The position numbers and the translations under genes were made by a program. The notes under the pieces were generated by a model that saw only the letters and a program-made list of their open reading frames with translations, ran no database searches and was not told where the DNA came from. From the NCBI RefSeq assembly GCF_008691045.1, contig NZ_VMSO01000010.1:57888-121887 (forward strand): a DNA stretch of 64,000 nucleotides. The letters run 5' to 3'. Shown one piece after another: positions 16,724-26,855 of the stretch. The stretch is from Mediterraneibacter catenae. GTDB taxonomy: Bacteria > Bacillota > Clostridia > Lachnospirales > Lachnospiraceae. The first letter of the stretch is position 1, and every line of letters starts with the position of its first letter.

Positions 16724-17083
16724 ATGCACGGAAATGAATCTGCTGAAAACTATCTGGAAACGATCCTGATCTTAAGCCAGCGCCTCCCCGTAGTACGTTC
16801 TGTAGATATTGCAACGGAACTGGACTTCAAAAAATCCAGCGTCAGTGTAGCTATGAAAAAGTTACGAGAGAGCGGTCATATTATTGTCTCTCCCGAGGGA
16901 TATATCACCCTTACCGAAAGTGGCAGAAAAATCGCAGATTGTATCTATGAAAGACACACCCTTCTCTCTTCGTGGCTGACACGCCTTGGAGTAGATCCCA
17001 AAGTTGCCGCAGAAGATGCATGCCGGATCGAACATGTGATCAGCGCCGAGAGTTTCGAGGCTATCAAAAGGCATATCAAATAG
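16724..17083 (+). CDS. DtxR/MntR-family metal-dependent regulator (short form)
   Basis: 119 residues. ATG 16724 was chosen for the GAGGTG site upstream; the opening extends 69 bases further back without one. It has a winged helix (RSVDIATELDFKKSSVSVAM, MKKLRESG) followed by the DtxR dimerisation and metal region (ERHTLLSSWLTRLGV, DACRIEHVIS) with Glu, His, Cys and Asp ligands. It has no C-terminal SH3/FeoA domain. Divergent from feoA, it is the probable Fe/Mn-dependent repressor of the feo promoter. Confidence 0.93.
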   Translation: MHGNESAENYLETILILSQRLPVVRSVDIATELDFKKSSVSVAMKKLRESGHIIVSPEGYITLTESGRKIADCIYERHTLLSSWLTRLGVDPKVAAEDACRIEHVISAESFEAIKRHIK

Positions 17084-17098
17084 TAAATATGTATCATA

Positions 17099-17133
17099 AT
17101 AAGCGGTATCAGCAATCCACTGATACCGCTTAT
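17099..17133. terminator. Hairpin between the convergent DtxR-family and ldh genes
   Basis: Perfect 14-bp arms (ATAAGCGGTATCAG and its complement) around a 7-base loop. The U-run is weak; it is probably shared by both strands. Confidence 0.75.
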
Positions 17134-17164
17134 CTTCGTTGATTCCCGCTCTCTTGCTCCGGCT

Positions 17165-18109
17165 TTACTCTCCAATCTGCGCAAGCACTGTCTTTAGCTC
17201 TTCTGCAGATTTCTTCAGTTTTTCCATCTCCCCGTCGCTCAGATTGATTTCCAGCACCTGTTCCGCACCTTTATTACCTATAATCGTCGGAATACTCAGA
17301 CACAGTCCGTCCAGACCGTATTCCCCGCTAAGCGAAACAGATACCGGAACCACAGCATGACTGTCCCTGACGATCGCCTCCGCGATTCTTGCGGCTGCCA
17401 TTCCGATTCCGTAGTACGTAGCACCTTTTCTTTCAATAATCTCATATGCGCTGTCGCGCACTGCATGATAGATTTCATCCATCTCGTCCGAGAAATCACT
17501 AAATCCACGCATTCTGGCAAATTCTTTTATACCAATACCATAAACATTCGCGCAGCTCCACACCGCAAGTTCACTGTCTCCATGTTCTCCTGCAATAAAA
17601 GCATGTACATTTCTGCTGTCCACATCAAGTTTCTCGCTGATCAGGTATTTCAGTCTTGCCGTATCCAGCACTGTCCCGGAGCCAATCACCCGCTCCTTCG
17701 GAAAACCGGATTCTTCCAGGGCTACCTGCGTCAAAATATCTACCGGATTTGACACGATCATCAGAATTCCTTCGCAGTTCACCCGTCTGATCTCACTGAT
17801 GATTGATTTCATGATCTTTGAATTCTTCTGGACCAGGTCCAGCCTTGTCTCTCCCGGTTTCTGGTTTGCCCCGGCTGTAATGATCACGACCGCTGCATCG
17901 GCTATATCTTCATAGCTGCCCGGAATAATATCCATAGCATGGGCAAACGGAAGTCCGTGGCTTATATCCATAGCCTCTCCCTCTTCCTTCGCCTGTACCG
18001 CATCTATAAGCACCAGTTCTGAAAATATGCCTTTCTGCATCAATGTGTATGCAATCGTCGATCCTACAAATCCACATCCTATCACTGCTGCTTTCTGTAT
18101 ATTTATCAT
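17165..18109 (-). CDS. ldh: L-lactate dehydrogenase
   Basis: 314 residues. A Rossmann start (AAVIGCGFVGSTIAYTL) binds NAD. The substrate Arg is in GETRLDLVQKN, DTARLK follows, and the catalytic His is in GEHGDSE. It reduces pyruvate to L-lactate and regenerates NAD during fermentation. ATG 18109 follows AAAGGAGG. It is a single gene with an 8-bp-arm dyad 45-63 bases upstream that may be an operator. Confidence 0.95.
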   Translation of the reverse strand: MINIQKAAVIGCGFVGSTIAYTLMQKGIFSELVLIDAVQAKEEGEAMDISHGLPFAHAMDIIPGSYEDIADAAVVIITAGANQKPGETRLDLVQKNSKIMKSIISEIRRVNCEGILMIVSNPVDILTQVALEESGFPKERVIGSGTVLDTARLKYLISEKLDVDSRNVHAFIAGEHGDSELAVWSCANVYGIGIKEFARMRGFSDFSDEMDEIYHAVRDSAYEIIERKGATYYGIGMAAARIAEAIVRDSHAVVPVSVSLSGEYGLDGLCLSIPTIIGNKGAEQVLEINLSDGEMEKLKKSAEELKTVLAQIGE

Positions 18110-18153
18110 CCTATTGTCCTCCTTTGATTATACACTAATAACTAGCTTTTATT

Positions 18154-18172
18154 TCCTAGTACTTTACTAGGA
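18154..18172. promoter_or_regulatory. Operator-like dyad upstream of ldh
   Basis: TCCTAGTA and TACTAGGA, perfect 8-base arms around CTT, in an AT-rich leader. A TATAAT occurs between it and ldh (around 18129). It does not look like a Rex or CRE site; the regulator is unknown. Confidence 0.4.
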
Positions 18173-18236
18173 TTTATTTACAAGCTTATTATATTATAAT
18201 TTCCAGAAAAATCAATAGGTTGTATGGTATTTTTTT

Positions 18237-19064
18237 CTATTTCTCGTACAGGAATTTCTCCGGCAGTGTAATATGGAATCCTTTCTCCAGTTTTCTGAAG
18301 TTATCCGGGCTGATCGTCTGCCTCTTCTGTGGAACCATGGAAAGCACTTTGATCAGTATTTCTGCGGATTTTTCAATCGTATGCATCAATCCGAATGTCA
18401 GATCAAATGTCTCACCCGAGCAGAACATCCCGTGATGAGCCCAGATGACAGCATTATATTTTTCCATTAATTTACTTGTAGCTACTGCAATCTCACGTCC
18501 GCCCGGAACCATCCACCCAATCACGCCGACGCCCTCAGGAAATACGACCGGACACTCTGTAGCCATTTCCCAGAGCTCTCTCGTAAACACCTCATCCTCC
18601 AGAGGAAGCACAAATGTAAGCGCAATCGTATTCGTAGTATGGGCATGGTAAATCACCCTGTGTTTTCCGTCTGTAAGATTTTTCTTGACCTCATGGTTCA
18701 TAAGATGAGTCGGCAGCTCACTGGTTGGGTTTCCTCCTTCAACCAGCCCCCAGCGTATACGATAGTTTGAACCAGTTTCATCGATTTCAATAATCGCAAG
18801 ACATGCCTCCGGATCTACAATAATATTCCTGAAATACTTGCCGGTTCCTGTCACAAGAAAAAACTCTCCTGCCAGTCCCGGCACCTCCGTTCCGATCGGC
18901 TGCCACGGAGTATCGCGGTACATCCTTCCCCTGATTGCATCTACTTCACCCTTTTTCAGTCTGTAAGACAGATTCCCCCCATTTCTCTCATGCCATCCCT
19001 GTTTATAACCGTCATCTGCCATTTTTATAAAATCCTGCATAAACTTTGATTCCAATACTTTCAT
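18237..19064 (-). CDS. rhaD: Rhamnulose-1-phosphate aldolase
   Basis: 275 residues of the class II aldolase/adducin family. It carries the zinc His pair in YHAHTTNT, a third in WAHHG, and the catalytic Glu in TSELPTHL. It splits L-rhamnulose 1-phosphate to dihydroxyacetone phosphate and L-lactaldehyde in the cytoplasm. ATG 19064 follows GGAGG. No other rhamnose gene is adjacent. A 7-base dyad (AACATAA/TTATGTT, 19104-19126) upstream could be a repressor site. Confidence 0.93.
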   Translation of the reverse strand: MKVLESKFMQDFIKMADDGYKQGWHERNGGNLSYRLKKGEVDAIRGRMYRDTPWQPIGTEVPGLAGEFFLVTGTGKYFRNIIVDPEACLAIIEIDETGSNYRIRWGLVEGGNPTSELPTHLMNHEVKKNLTDGKHRVIYHAHTTNTIALTFVLPLEDEVFTRELWEMATECPVVFPEGVGVIGWMVPGGREIAVATSKLMEKYNAVIWAHHGMFCSGETFDLTFGLMHTIEKSAEILIKVLSMVPQKRQTISPDNFRKLEKGFHITLPEKFLYEK

Positions 19065-19231
19065 TTTAATTCCTCCGTTTCCAATAAATCCAAACTTCCT
19101 TTTAACATAATTTGTTGTTTTATGTTGTTTTCAGCGGATTAATATGTGGTTTTCCGTTGTTTTTATTGTATCACTCTGTCAGACAAAAGCAACATCTTTT
19201 TTGATTTTTGTGAATAATCAACAGAACTTTA

Positions 19232-19260
19232 TTGATTTCCAGACATGAACGCATTATATT
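19232..19260 (+). promoter_or_regulatory. Promoter of the ferritin gene
   Basis: TTGATT (19232-19237), 17-base spacer, TATATT (19255-19260); the start codon lies 45 bases on. Confidence 0.6.
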
Positions 19261-19304
19261 ATACAGTGAAAATAATATTATTTATAGAAAGGGGACAAAT
19301 AGAT

Positions 19305-19817
19305 ATGTTAAATGAAAAAGTATCCGAACTTCTGAACACTCAGATCAACAAAGAGTTTTATTCGGCGTATCTGTATCTTTCCTTCTCCAACTATTTTTCC
19401 GATGAAGGACTCGACGGGTTTGCCAACTGGTATAACGTACAGGCACAGGAAGAGCGCGACCACGCTATGCTTTTCGTACAGTACATGCAGAATAATGATG
19501 CAAAAATTACTTTCGAAGCAATAGACAGACCGGATTCCGAATTCAACAGCCACATGGAAGTGCTTGAAGCAGGCCTGAAACATGAGCGTTATGTAACCGG
19601 TCTGATCAACAACATCTACGGTACCGCTTATGATATAAAAGATTTCCGCACCATGCAGTTCCTTGACTGGTTTGTCAAAGAACAGGGCGAGGAAGAGACC
19701 AACGCGGCTGATCTTATCAAAAAGATGAATCTGTTCGGGACAGATCCGAAGAGTCTGTATCTTCTGGATCAGGAGCTTGCAGCCCGCACATACACAGCAC
19801 CGTCACTTGTACTGTAA
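19305..19817 (+). CDS. ftnA: Bacterial non-heme ferritin
   Basis: 170 residues. ATG 19305 follows GAAAGGGG; an in-frame ATG at 19245 has no site. The four-helix ferroxidase ligands are visible: NKEFYSAYLYLS with its Glu, AQEERDHA with Glu and His, and KEQGEEETNA with its Glu residues. It oxidises Fe(II) and stores Fe(III) in a 24-subunit shell. It is a single gene divergent from rhaD, functionally linked to the Feo locus 2 kb upstream. Confidence 0.95.
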   Translation: MLNEKVSELLNTQINKEFYSAYLYLSFSNYFSDEGLDGFANWYNVQAQEERDHAMLFVQYMQNNDAKITFEAIDRPDSEFNSHMEVLEAGLKHERYVTGLINNIYGTAYDIKDFRTMQFLDWFVKEQGEEETNAADLIKKMNLFGTDPKSLYLLDQELAARTYTAPSLVL

Positions 19818-19880
19818 ATTTCGGATTTATTGAACAGATACCGCTCCAGTAGTAAAGATATGCTGATCGGACAGCGGACA

Positions 19881-19977
19881 CAGAAAAAGAAGATGCTGCA
19901 ACGATGTGCCGACTCGCTTTACCTCATACCCTCGAATCCATGTCGATGCACAGCTTATACAGTATCTTCTTTTTCTG
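19881..19977. repeat. Long-loop inverted repeat downstream of ftnA
   Basis: Arms 19881-19898 (CAGAAAAAGAAGATGCTG) and 19960-19977 match with one G-U pair across a 61-base loop. Inside the loop GTGCCGAC can pair with GTCGATGCAC. It could be a structured 3' region of the ferritin mRNA or a relic of a small mobile element. Confidence 0.6.
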
Positions 19978-20110
19978 CTGAATCATCCGATTAGTACACT
20001 TTTTACAGCTACAGCGCCATCTTTCAACAAACACTCATACAAACCGGAAGAAAACGGAACTTTATGAATAAAGTTTACCTTTTCAACCAGTTTTCTATAA
20101 ATTCCGCGAT

Positions 20111-20458
20111 TGTCGGAGAGACACTTCCGATTGAATGTGCACAGAAAATCAAAGGGATACAGCCGATATGATGCACCTTTCGGAACAGTCGGGATTGTGA
20201 TGCAGACGGTGACTGTGAAGAAAGGTTAGATAAACTTTAACCCTGAGATATAGCGTTAATCAGCCGGACGGACTTGTTTGAACTCTGTGAGTTGTCCGTT
20301 CGGCTGATTGTTTTTAGCTATATTTCAGGGGTATTAGTTTTTCTTCCTTTTGTAACCGGAACCGGAAGCATTACAATCCCGACTGTTCCGAATATATACG
20401 CCATTACACTGTATCCGAGTAATTTTCGGACGTTTTATCGAAAAATACATCTCCGACA
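20111..20458. repeat. Imperfect ~350-bp palindrome (MITE-like)
   Basis: Arms ~20111-20273 and ~20294-20458 are reverse complements of about 165 bases with substitutions and small gaps. The best blocks are 20181-20203 with 20368-20390 (22 of 23) and 20258-20273 with 20294-20309 (15 of 16), with a 20-base centre. The right arm ends about 10 bases from the dnaJ stop. No transposase is present. It is probably a non-autonomous element or two facing copies of a decayed sequence. Confidence 0.65.
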
Positions 20459-20467
20459 AACACGAAT

Positions 20468-21658
20468 TTAATCCTCAAAGACTTCTTTCATCTTATCCAT
20501 GAAGCCTTTCTTTTTCTTCTTATCACCTTTATTGTCTCCCACATCATCATGCTGATGCAGCGTATTTCCTGTCAGCTCGTCAAATCTGCGCAGTGCTTCT
20601 TTTGCCTCTGCGCTCAGTTTCTCCGGAGTCTGGATGACCAGCTCGACATAGTGATCGCCTCTTACCTGAGGATTGCGGACTGACGGCACGCCTTTCCCTT
20701 TCAGGCGCACTTTTGCTCCAGTCTTGGTTCCCGGTTTGACATTGTAAATGACATCGCCATCCACGGTCTTGATGCGGATATCTCCGCCCAGTGTCGCAAC
20801 CGCAAACGAAATCGGTACCGTTGAGAAGATATGGACATCCTGTCTCTGGAATACCGGATGATGTGATACATTTACTTCCACGAGCAGGTCGCCTCTCGGG
20901 CCGCCATTTACTCCCGGCTCGCCTTTTTCCCGGATACGCACACTCTGTCCGTTGTCTATACCTGCCGGAATGGTTACCTTGATCCGCTTCTTGCTGGACG
21001 TATACCCGGTACCTGCACATTTCGGGCATTTATCCTTTATCACTTTACCGGAACCACCGCACGTAGGACATGTCTGGACATTCTGCACAGTGCCGAAGAA
21101 CGACTGGGATGTATAGACTACCTGGCCGCGGCCGCCGCATTTTGAACAGGTCTCAGGAGATGTTCCCGGCTTCGCACCTGTACCATTACAGTCCTCGCAA
21201 GGATCTTTTAATATCAGTTCAAGTTCTTTCTCGCATCCGAAGACAGCCTCCTCGAATGTAATGCGTATACTCTTTCTTATGTTAGCGCCTTTCATCGGAC
21301 CGTTCCCGCCGCGTCCGCTTCTGCGGCTGCCGCCGAAAAGATCTCCGAATATATCTCCAAATATATCACTGAAATCGGCACCGCTGAAATCAAAGCCGCC
21401 GAATCCGCCTGCACCGCCGGCGCCGCCTTCAAATGCCGCGTGTCCGAACTGGTCGTACTGACGGCGTTTCTCAGCATCGCTCAAGACAGCATACGCCTCA
21501 GAAGCCTCTTTAAATTTCTTCTCGGCTTCTTTGTCTCCCGGATTCATATCGGGATGATATTTTTTCGCAAGTGCACGATAAGCCTTCTTAATTGCCGCTT
21601 CGTCAGCGTCTTTGCTTACTCCGAGCACCTCATAATAATCTCTCTTTGTCTCTGCCAT
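20468..21658 (-). CDS. dnaJ: Chaperone protein DnaJ
   Basis: 396 residues: J domain (~1-70, with the HPD in KKYHPDMNP), Gly/Phe-rich linker (~75-125), four CxxCxGxG zinc repeats ([32 protein letters not shown]) and the C-terminal substrate-binding domains. It stimulates DnaK ATPase and presents unfolded proteins. It is last in the hrcA operon but separated from dnaK by an intrinsic terminator, so it probably depends on read-through. Confidence 0.97.
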   Translation of the reverse strand: MAETKRDYYEVLGVSKDADEAAIKKAYRALAKKYHPDMNPGDKEAEKKFKEASEAYAVLSDAEKRRQYDQFGHAAFEGGAGGAGGFGGFDFSGADFSDIFGDIFGDLFGGSRRSGRGGNGPMKGANIRKSIRITFEEAVFGCEKELELILKDPCEDCNGTGAKPGTSPETCSKCGGRGQVVYTSQSFFGTVQNVQTCPTCGGSGKVIKDKCPKCAGTGYTSSKKRIKVTIPAGIDNGQSVRIREKGEPGVNGGPRGDLLVEVNVSHHPVFQRQDVHIFSTVPISFAVATLGGDIRIKTVDGDVIYNVKPGTKTGAKVRLKGKGVPSVRNPQVRGDHYVELVIQTPEKLSAEAKEALRRFDELTGNTLHQHDDVGDNKGDKKKKKGFMDKMKEVFED

Positions 21659-21682
21659 AATTGAAATACTCTACCTTTCACG

Positions 21683-21716
21683 AAAAAATCTACGAAACCA
21701 CCCAGTGGTTCCGTAG
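21683..21716 (-). terminator. Intrinsic terminator between dnaK and dnaJ
   Basis: Minus strand 12-bp stem (CTACGGAACCAC with GTGGTTTCGTAG, one G-U), 3-base loop, then ATTTTTT. Confidence 0.8.
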
Positions 21717-21781
21717 AATTTTTCTTATTCTTATCATGAAACAATGGGAAGATTCCCTGTGCTCTATTCAGATCTTGTGGT

Positions 21782-23680
<1,899 letters not shown>

Positions 23681-23727
23681 TTAAATATTCTTTGTTTATT
23701 CTAAATATTGTAGATAACTTATTAATA

Positions 23728-24444
23728 TCAGTTTGCTACTTTTACCATGCTGTGTCTCACGACGCTGTCACGGTACATATAGCCTTTCTGGAATTCCTCC
23801 GCGATGATATTCTCGCCGAATTCCTCGTCTTCCACATGCATCACTGCGTTGTGGAAATCCGGGTTGAATTCCTGTCCTACTGCCTCGATCGGTTTTACTC
23901 CGATCCCTTCCAGCGTAGTCATAAACTGTTTGTAGATCTTTTCCATTCCCTCCGCAAAAGGAGTCGTCCTCTCTTCTTCGGACATAGAGGCTAATCCTCT
24001 TTCGAAATTGTCCACAACGGGAAGGATCTTTTCTATGATATCTTTCGCTCCTATCTCGTACATCTGGGATTTTTCTTTCTCTGTACGTTTGCGGAAGTTA
24101 TCAAACTCTGCCATCTGACGGGTAAGACGATCTGTAAGTTCTTCGATCTTCTCATCCTTTTTATCTTTTTTGTTCTTCTTACTGAAGAACTTCTTTTTCT
24201 CTGTCTTTGATGACTCTTCCTCTGAGTCTTCGTCCGCCTCGGATTCATTCTCCCCGGCATCATTTCCGGCAGAATCTTCATCCATGCTGTCTGCCTCAGT
24301 CTGAGCGGTTTCATCTTCAGCAGCATCTGCTTTTTCTTCCGGCTCTTTCTGATCTGCCTCATTTTTTTCAGCCTCAGCGGCCTTTGCTTTTGCTTCTTCT
24401 ACAGCTTCCTTTACCATATCTTCTTTGCTCATCTTGTCACTCAC
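23728..24444 (-). CDS. grpE: Nucleotide exchange factor GrpE with long acidic N-terminus
   Basis: 238 residues. The first ~105 are an unusually long Glu/Asp/Ala-rich stretch ending in a Lys-rich patch. The GrpE coiled coil (LTDRLTRQMAEFDNFRKRTE) follows, then the beta domain (GVKPIEAVGQEFNPDFHNAV). It releases ADP from DnaK. The start is GTG 24444; ATG 24432 is a possible alternative. It lies between hrcA and dnaK in the CIRCE-controlled operon. Confidence 0.95.
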   Translation of the reverse strand: MSDKMSKEDMVKEAVEEAKAKAAEAEKNEADQKEPEEKADAAEDETAQTEADSMDEDSAGNDAGENESEADEDSEEESSKTEKKKFFSKKNKKDKKDEKIEELTDRLTRQMAEFDNFRKRTEKEKSQMYEIGAKDIIEKILPVVDNFERGLASMSEEERTTPFAEGMEKIYKQFMTTLEGIGVKPIEAVGQEFNPDFHNAVMHVEDEEFGENIIAEEFQKGYMYRDSVVRHSMVKVAN

Positions 24445-24459
24445 CAGCTTTCTACCTTC

Positions 24460-25509
24460 CTATTCTTTCGGATTTTTATTGTATATCGCATCCAGCTCTC
24501 CCTGGAGAGTCTTCAGCGTCTTCATGACATGTTCATAATCCATTCGTTTCGGACCGATAATGCCGATCGTACCTTTCATTCCTTCACCCAGCTCATAGGT
24601 GGCTGTTACGACACTGCAGTCTTTCATTGTCTTTACCGGCGCCTCATCTCCGATATAGACCTGTATGCCGTGATTGTTCTCACTGGCGAGAGTTTCGGTG
24701 ACGAGTTCTTCAAGCTGCTGCTTTTCTTCAAATGCACTTATGATCTCCTGTGCGCTCTGCTTATCACTGAGCTCCGGATATTTGAAGATATTTGTCGCGC
24801 CGCTCGTATAGATCTTCATGTCATCATCTACATGTATGATCTCTGCCACGGCGTCCAGCACATGTCCTACTACCTCGCTGTGAATGCCCGCCTGCTCTTT
24901 GAGTCTTGCGATCAGCCCCAGTGTGATCTGATCGATCGGCATTCCGTTGAGCGTTGTGTTCAGAAGCATATTCAGCTTCAGCAGCGTCTCATTACTTAAT
25001 GTTTCACCGACCTCAATGATCTTATTCTTGATCACGTTGCCTCCAAGCACGATAACCGCAACGATCTGCTCTGCATCAACCTGCGAAAGCTGGATAAATT
25101 TCAGCGTATTGCGGCTGTTTATCGGAGCGGATACCATAGTCGCGTAGTTTGTGTTGGAAGCCAGTACTCTGGCCGCCTGCTGCAATACCTTCTCAACCTT
25201 ATCAGCCTTTTCCAGCATCGCATCCTCGCGCTGTGTGATCTCCTGTTCCTTCTCCTCCATGAGCATATCAACATACAGCCGGTATCCTTTATCTGAAGGT
25301 ATCCTTCCTGCTGACGTATGCGGCTGGAATATATAACCGAGATCTTCCAGATCCGCCATCTCATTTCGGATCGTCGCGGAACTCAAGTTCAGTTCCGTGT
25401 ACTTTGAAAGAGTACGCGAGCCGACCGGTTCGCCGGTCTCCAGGTAGTTCTGTATGATGGCTTTCAATATGATAAGCTTTCTTTCACTTAACGAAGTATC
25501 GACTGCCAC
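24460..25509 (-). CDS. hrcA: Heat-inducible repressor HrcA
   Basis: 349 residues, GTG 25509 after AGGAGG. It has an N-terminal winged helix (GEPVGSRTLSKYTELNLSSA, then TIRNEMADLEDLGYI), a GAF-like middle and a C-terminal region. It represses the operon by binding CIRCE, assisted by GroEL in other Firmicutes. It is the first gene of hrcA-grpE-dnaK-dnaJ, with a perfect CIRCE 22 bases upstream. Confidence 0.97.
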   Translation of the reverse strand: MAVDTSLSERKLIILKAIIQNYLETGEPVGSRTLSKYTELNLSSATIRNEMADLEDLGYIFQPHTSAGRIPSDKGYRLYVDMLMEEKEQEITQREDAMLEKADKVEKVLQQAARVLASNTNYATMVSAPINSRNTLKFIQLSQVDAEQIVAVIVLGGNVIKNKIIEVGETLSNETLLKLNMLLNTTLNGMPIDQITLGLIARLKEQAGIHSEVVGHVLDAVAEIIHVDDDMKIYTSGATNIFKYPELSDKQSAQEIISAFEEKQQLEELVTETLASENNHGIQVYIGDEAPVKTMKDCSVVTATYELGEGMKGTIGIIGPKRMDYEHVMKTLKTLQGELDAIYNKNPKE

Positions 25510-25531
25510 TACATTTCCTCCTTCCTCGCTA

Positions 25532-25558
25532 TTAGCACTCCCTTGTTTTGAGTGCTAA
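25532..25558. promoter_or_regulatory. CIRCE operator
   Basis: TTAGCACTC, nine bases, GAGTGCTAA: a perfect match to the HrcA-binding CIRCE consensus, in the leader of the hrcA operon. Confidence 0.97.
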
Positions 25559-25573
25559 CATCTTTCGTATATT

Positions 25574-25602
25574 AAGATAGCACTCACATTTCACTTTGTC
25601 AA
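25574..25602 (-). promoter_or_regulatory. Promoter of the hrcA operon
   Basis: Minus strand TTGACA (25602-25597), 17-base spacer, TATCTT (25579-25574). The spacer carries an extra CIRCE half-site (GAGTGCTA). CIRCE lies just downstream of the predicted start. Confidence 0.75.
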
Positions 25603-25676
25603 CCATGTTTATAGATTTTTTAAAATTCAGTGCGGTGTTACAAATGGCGCGGACTGAACTGATGCTAAAACTACCG

Positions 25677-26855
25677 CTAAAACATAAACTCACTGAACAC
25701 ATAGTTGCTGATATCGGTCCCGCGCTCTGTGAGCCTTACCCGGTTCCCGGAATACTCAATCAGCCGCTGCTCTTCCAGTTTCCTCATCTGTTCTCCGTAT
25801 ACCTCTCTGATCTCTTTTCCGAACGCTTTCCTGAAATCATCCACAGAGATGCCGACAGTTTTACGCAGGCCGAGAAACATGAACTCCTCCATCTGGTCTT
25901 CTACAGACAGGTGTTCTATATCTTCACAGATATCCGTCCCGGCATTTTCATAAAGCCTGAGGTATTTCCCCATATCGGCTGTATTATGAAATCTGCATTC
26001 GCTGATCAGTGAGGAAGCCCCGAGGCCCAGTCCCAGATACTCCTTCCGCTCCCAGTATCCGAGATTATGACGGCACTCGTATCCCGTTTTCGAATAATTG
26101 GATATCTCATATCTGTGATAGCCATACTCTGCGAGGATTTTCTCTGTAGCTTTATACATCTCACGTTCGGTATCTTCATCCGGAAGAGGCGGCAGATGAT
26201 TACCCTTGTTCTCATCCTCACCTGATCCATCTCCATAACGCTCGTAAAAAGGCGTACCCTCCTCTATGATCAGACTGTATGCAGAAATATGCTCCGGTCC
26301 GAGGTCCGCCGCCTTCCTCAGTGTCTCTGACCAGCTCCTGAGATTCTGCCCGGGAGTGGCCGAGATCAGATCGACATTTACATTCTCAAATCCTGCCTCC
26401 CGGACAATCTTCCACGTATCTAAGAATTCACGGTAAGTGTGGATGCGGCCGAGCATTTTAAGTTCCCTGTCATCCGCCGACTGAAGCCCGATACTCAGCC
26501 GGTTTACACCGCTTTTTCTCCACGATGCAGCTTTCTCCTCTGTCACGGTTCCCGGATTTACTTCCATCGTGATCTCGGCGTCATCAGAAATGTCGAAGTT
26601 CTCTTGAAGAGCACGGAAAATCCGGGCACTGTCATCGCCTTCCAGAATAGAAGGCGTACCGCCGCCCAGAAATATCGTACTTACCCTGTAAGCATTAAAA
26701 TCATTTTTCCTCGCTCTGATCTCTTCGGTCAGAGCGTCTATATAAAGCGTCCGCTCCTGCGTATCTGCAGGGGCGGACAAGAAATCACAGTATGCACATT
26801 TTCTCACGCAGAACGGAATATGCACATACAGTTCCAGTTCTTTTTTCTCACACAT
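25677..26855 (-). CDS. hemW: Radical SAM heme chaperone HemW
   Basis: 392 residues. The radical SAM motif CVRKCAYC (~16-23) is preceded by HIPF, as in HemW and HemN. GGGTPS and the HemW C-terminal domain are present. HemW binds heme and a 4Fe-4S cluster; it is not a true coproporphyrinogen oxidase. Its ATG overlaps the lepA stop (TGATG), the common lepA-hemW order in Firmicutes. Confidence 0.93.
   Translation of the reverse strand: MCEKKELELYVHIPFCVRKCAYCDFLSAPADTQERTLYIDALTEEIRARKNDFNAYRVSTIFLGGGTPSILEGDDSARIFRALQENFDISDDAEITMEVNPGTVTEEKAASWRKSGVNRLSIGLQSADDRELKMLGRIHTYREFLDTWKIVREAGFENVNVDLISATPGQNLRSWSETLRKAADLGPEHISAYSLIIEEGTPFYERYGDGSGEDENKGNHLPPLPDEDTEREMYKATEKILAEYGYHRYEISNYSKTGYECRHNLGYWERKEYLGLGLGASSLISECRFHNTADMGKYLRLYENAGTDICEDIEHLSVEDQMEEFMFLGLRKTVGISVDDFRKAFGKEIREVYGEQMRKLEEQRLIEYSGNRVRLTERGTDISNYVFSEFMF

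Larger units (their letters stand above)
19818..20467. other. 650-base stretch without a gene, rich in inverted repeats
   Basis: No reading frame with a ribosome site was found here. It holds one long-loop hairpin (19881-19977) and one very large imperfect palindrome (20111-20458), each listed separately. Parts of the two palindrome arms read as GYS...FGTVGIVM in one frame on opposite strands, as if two decayed copies of one short coding piece faced each other. Confidence 0.7.
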
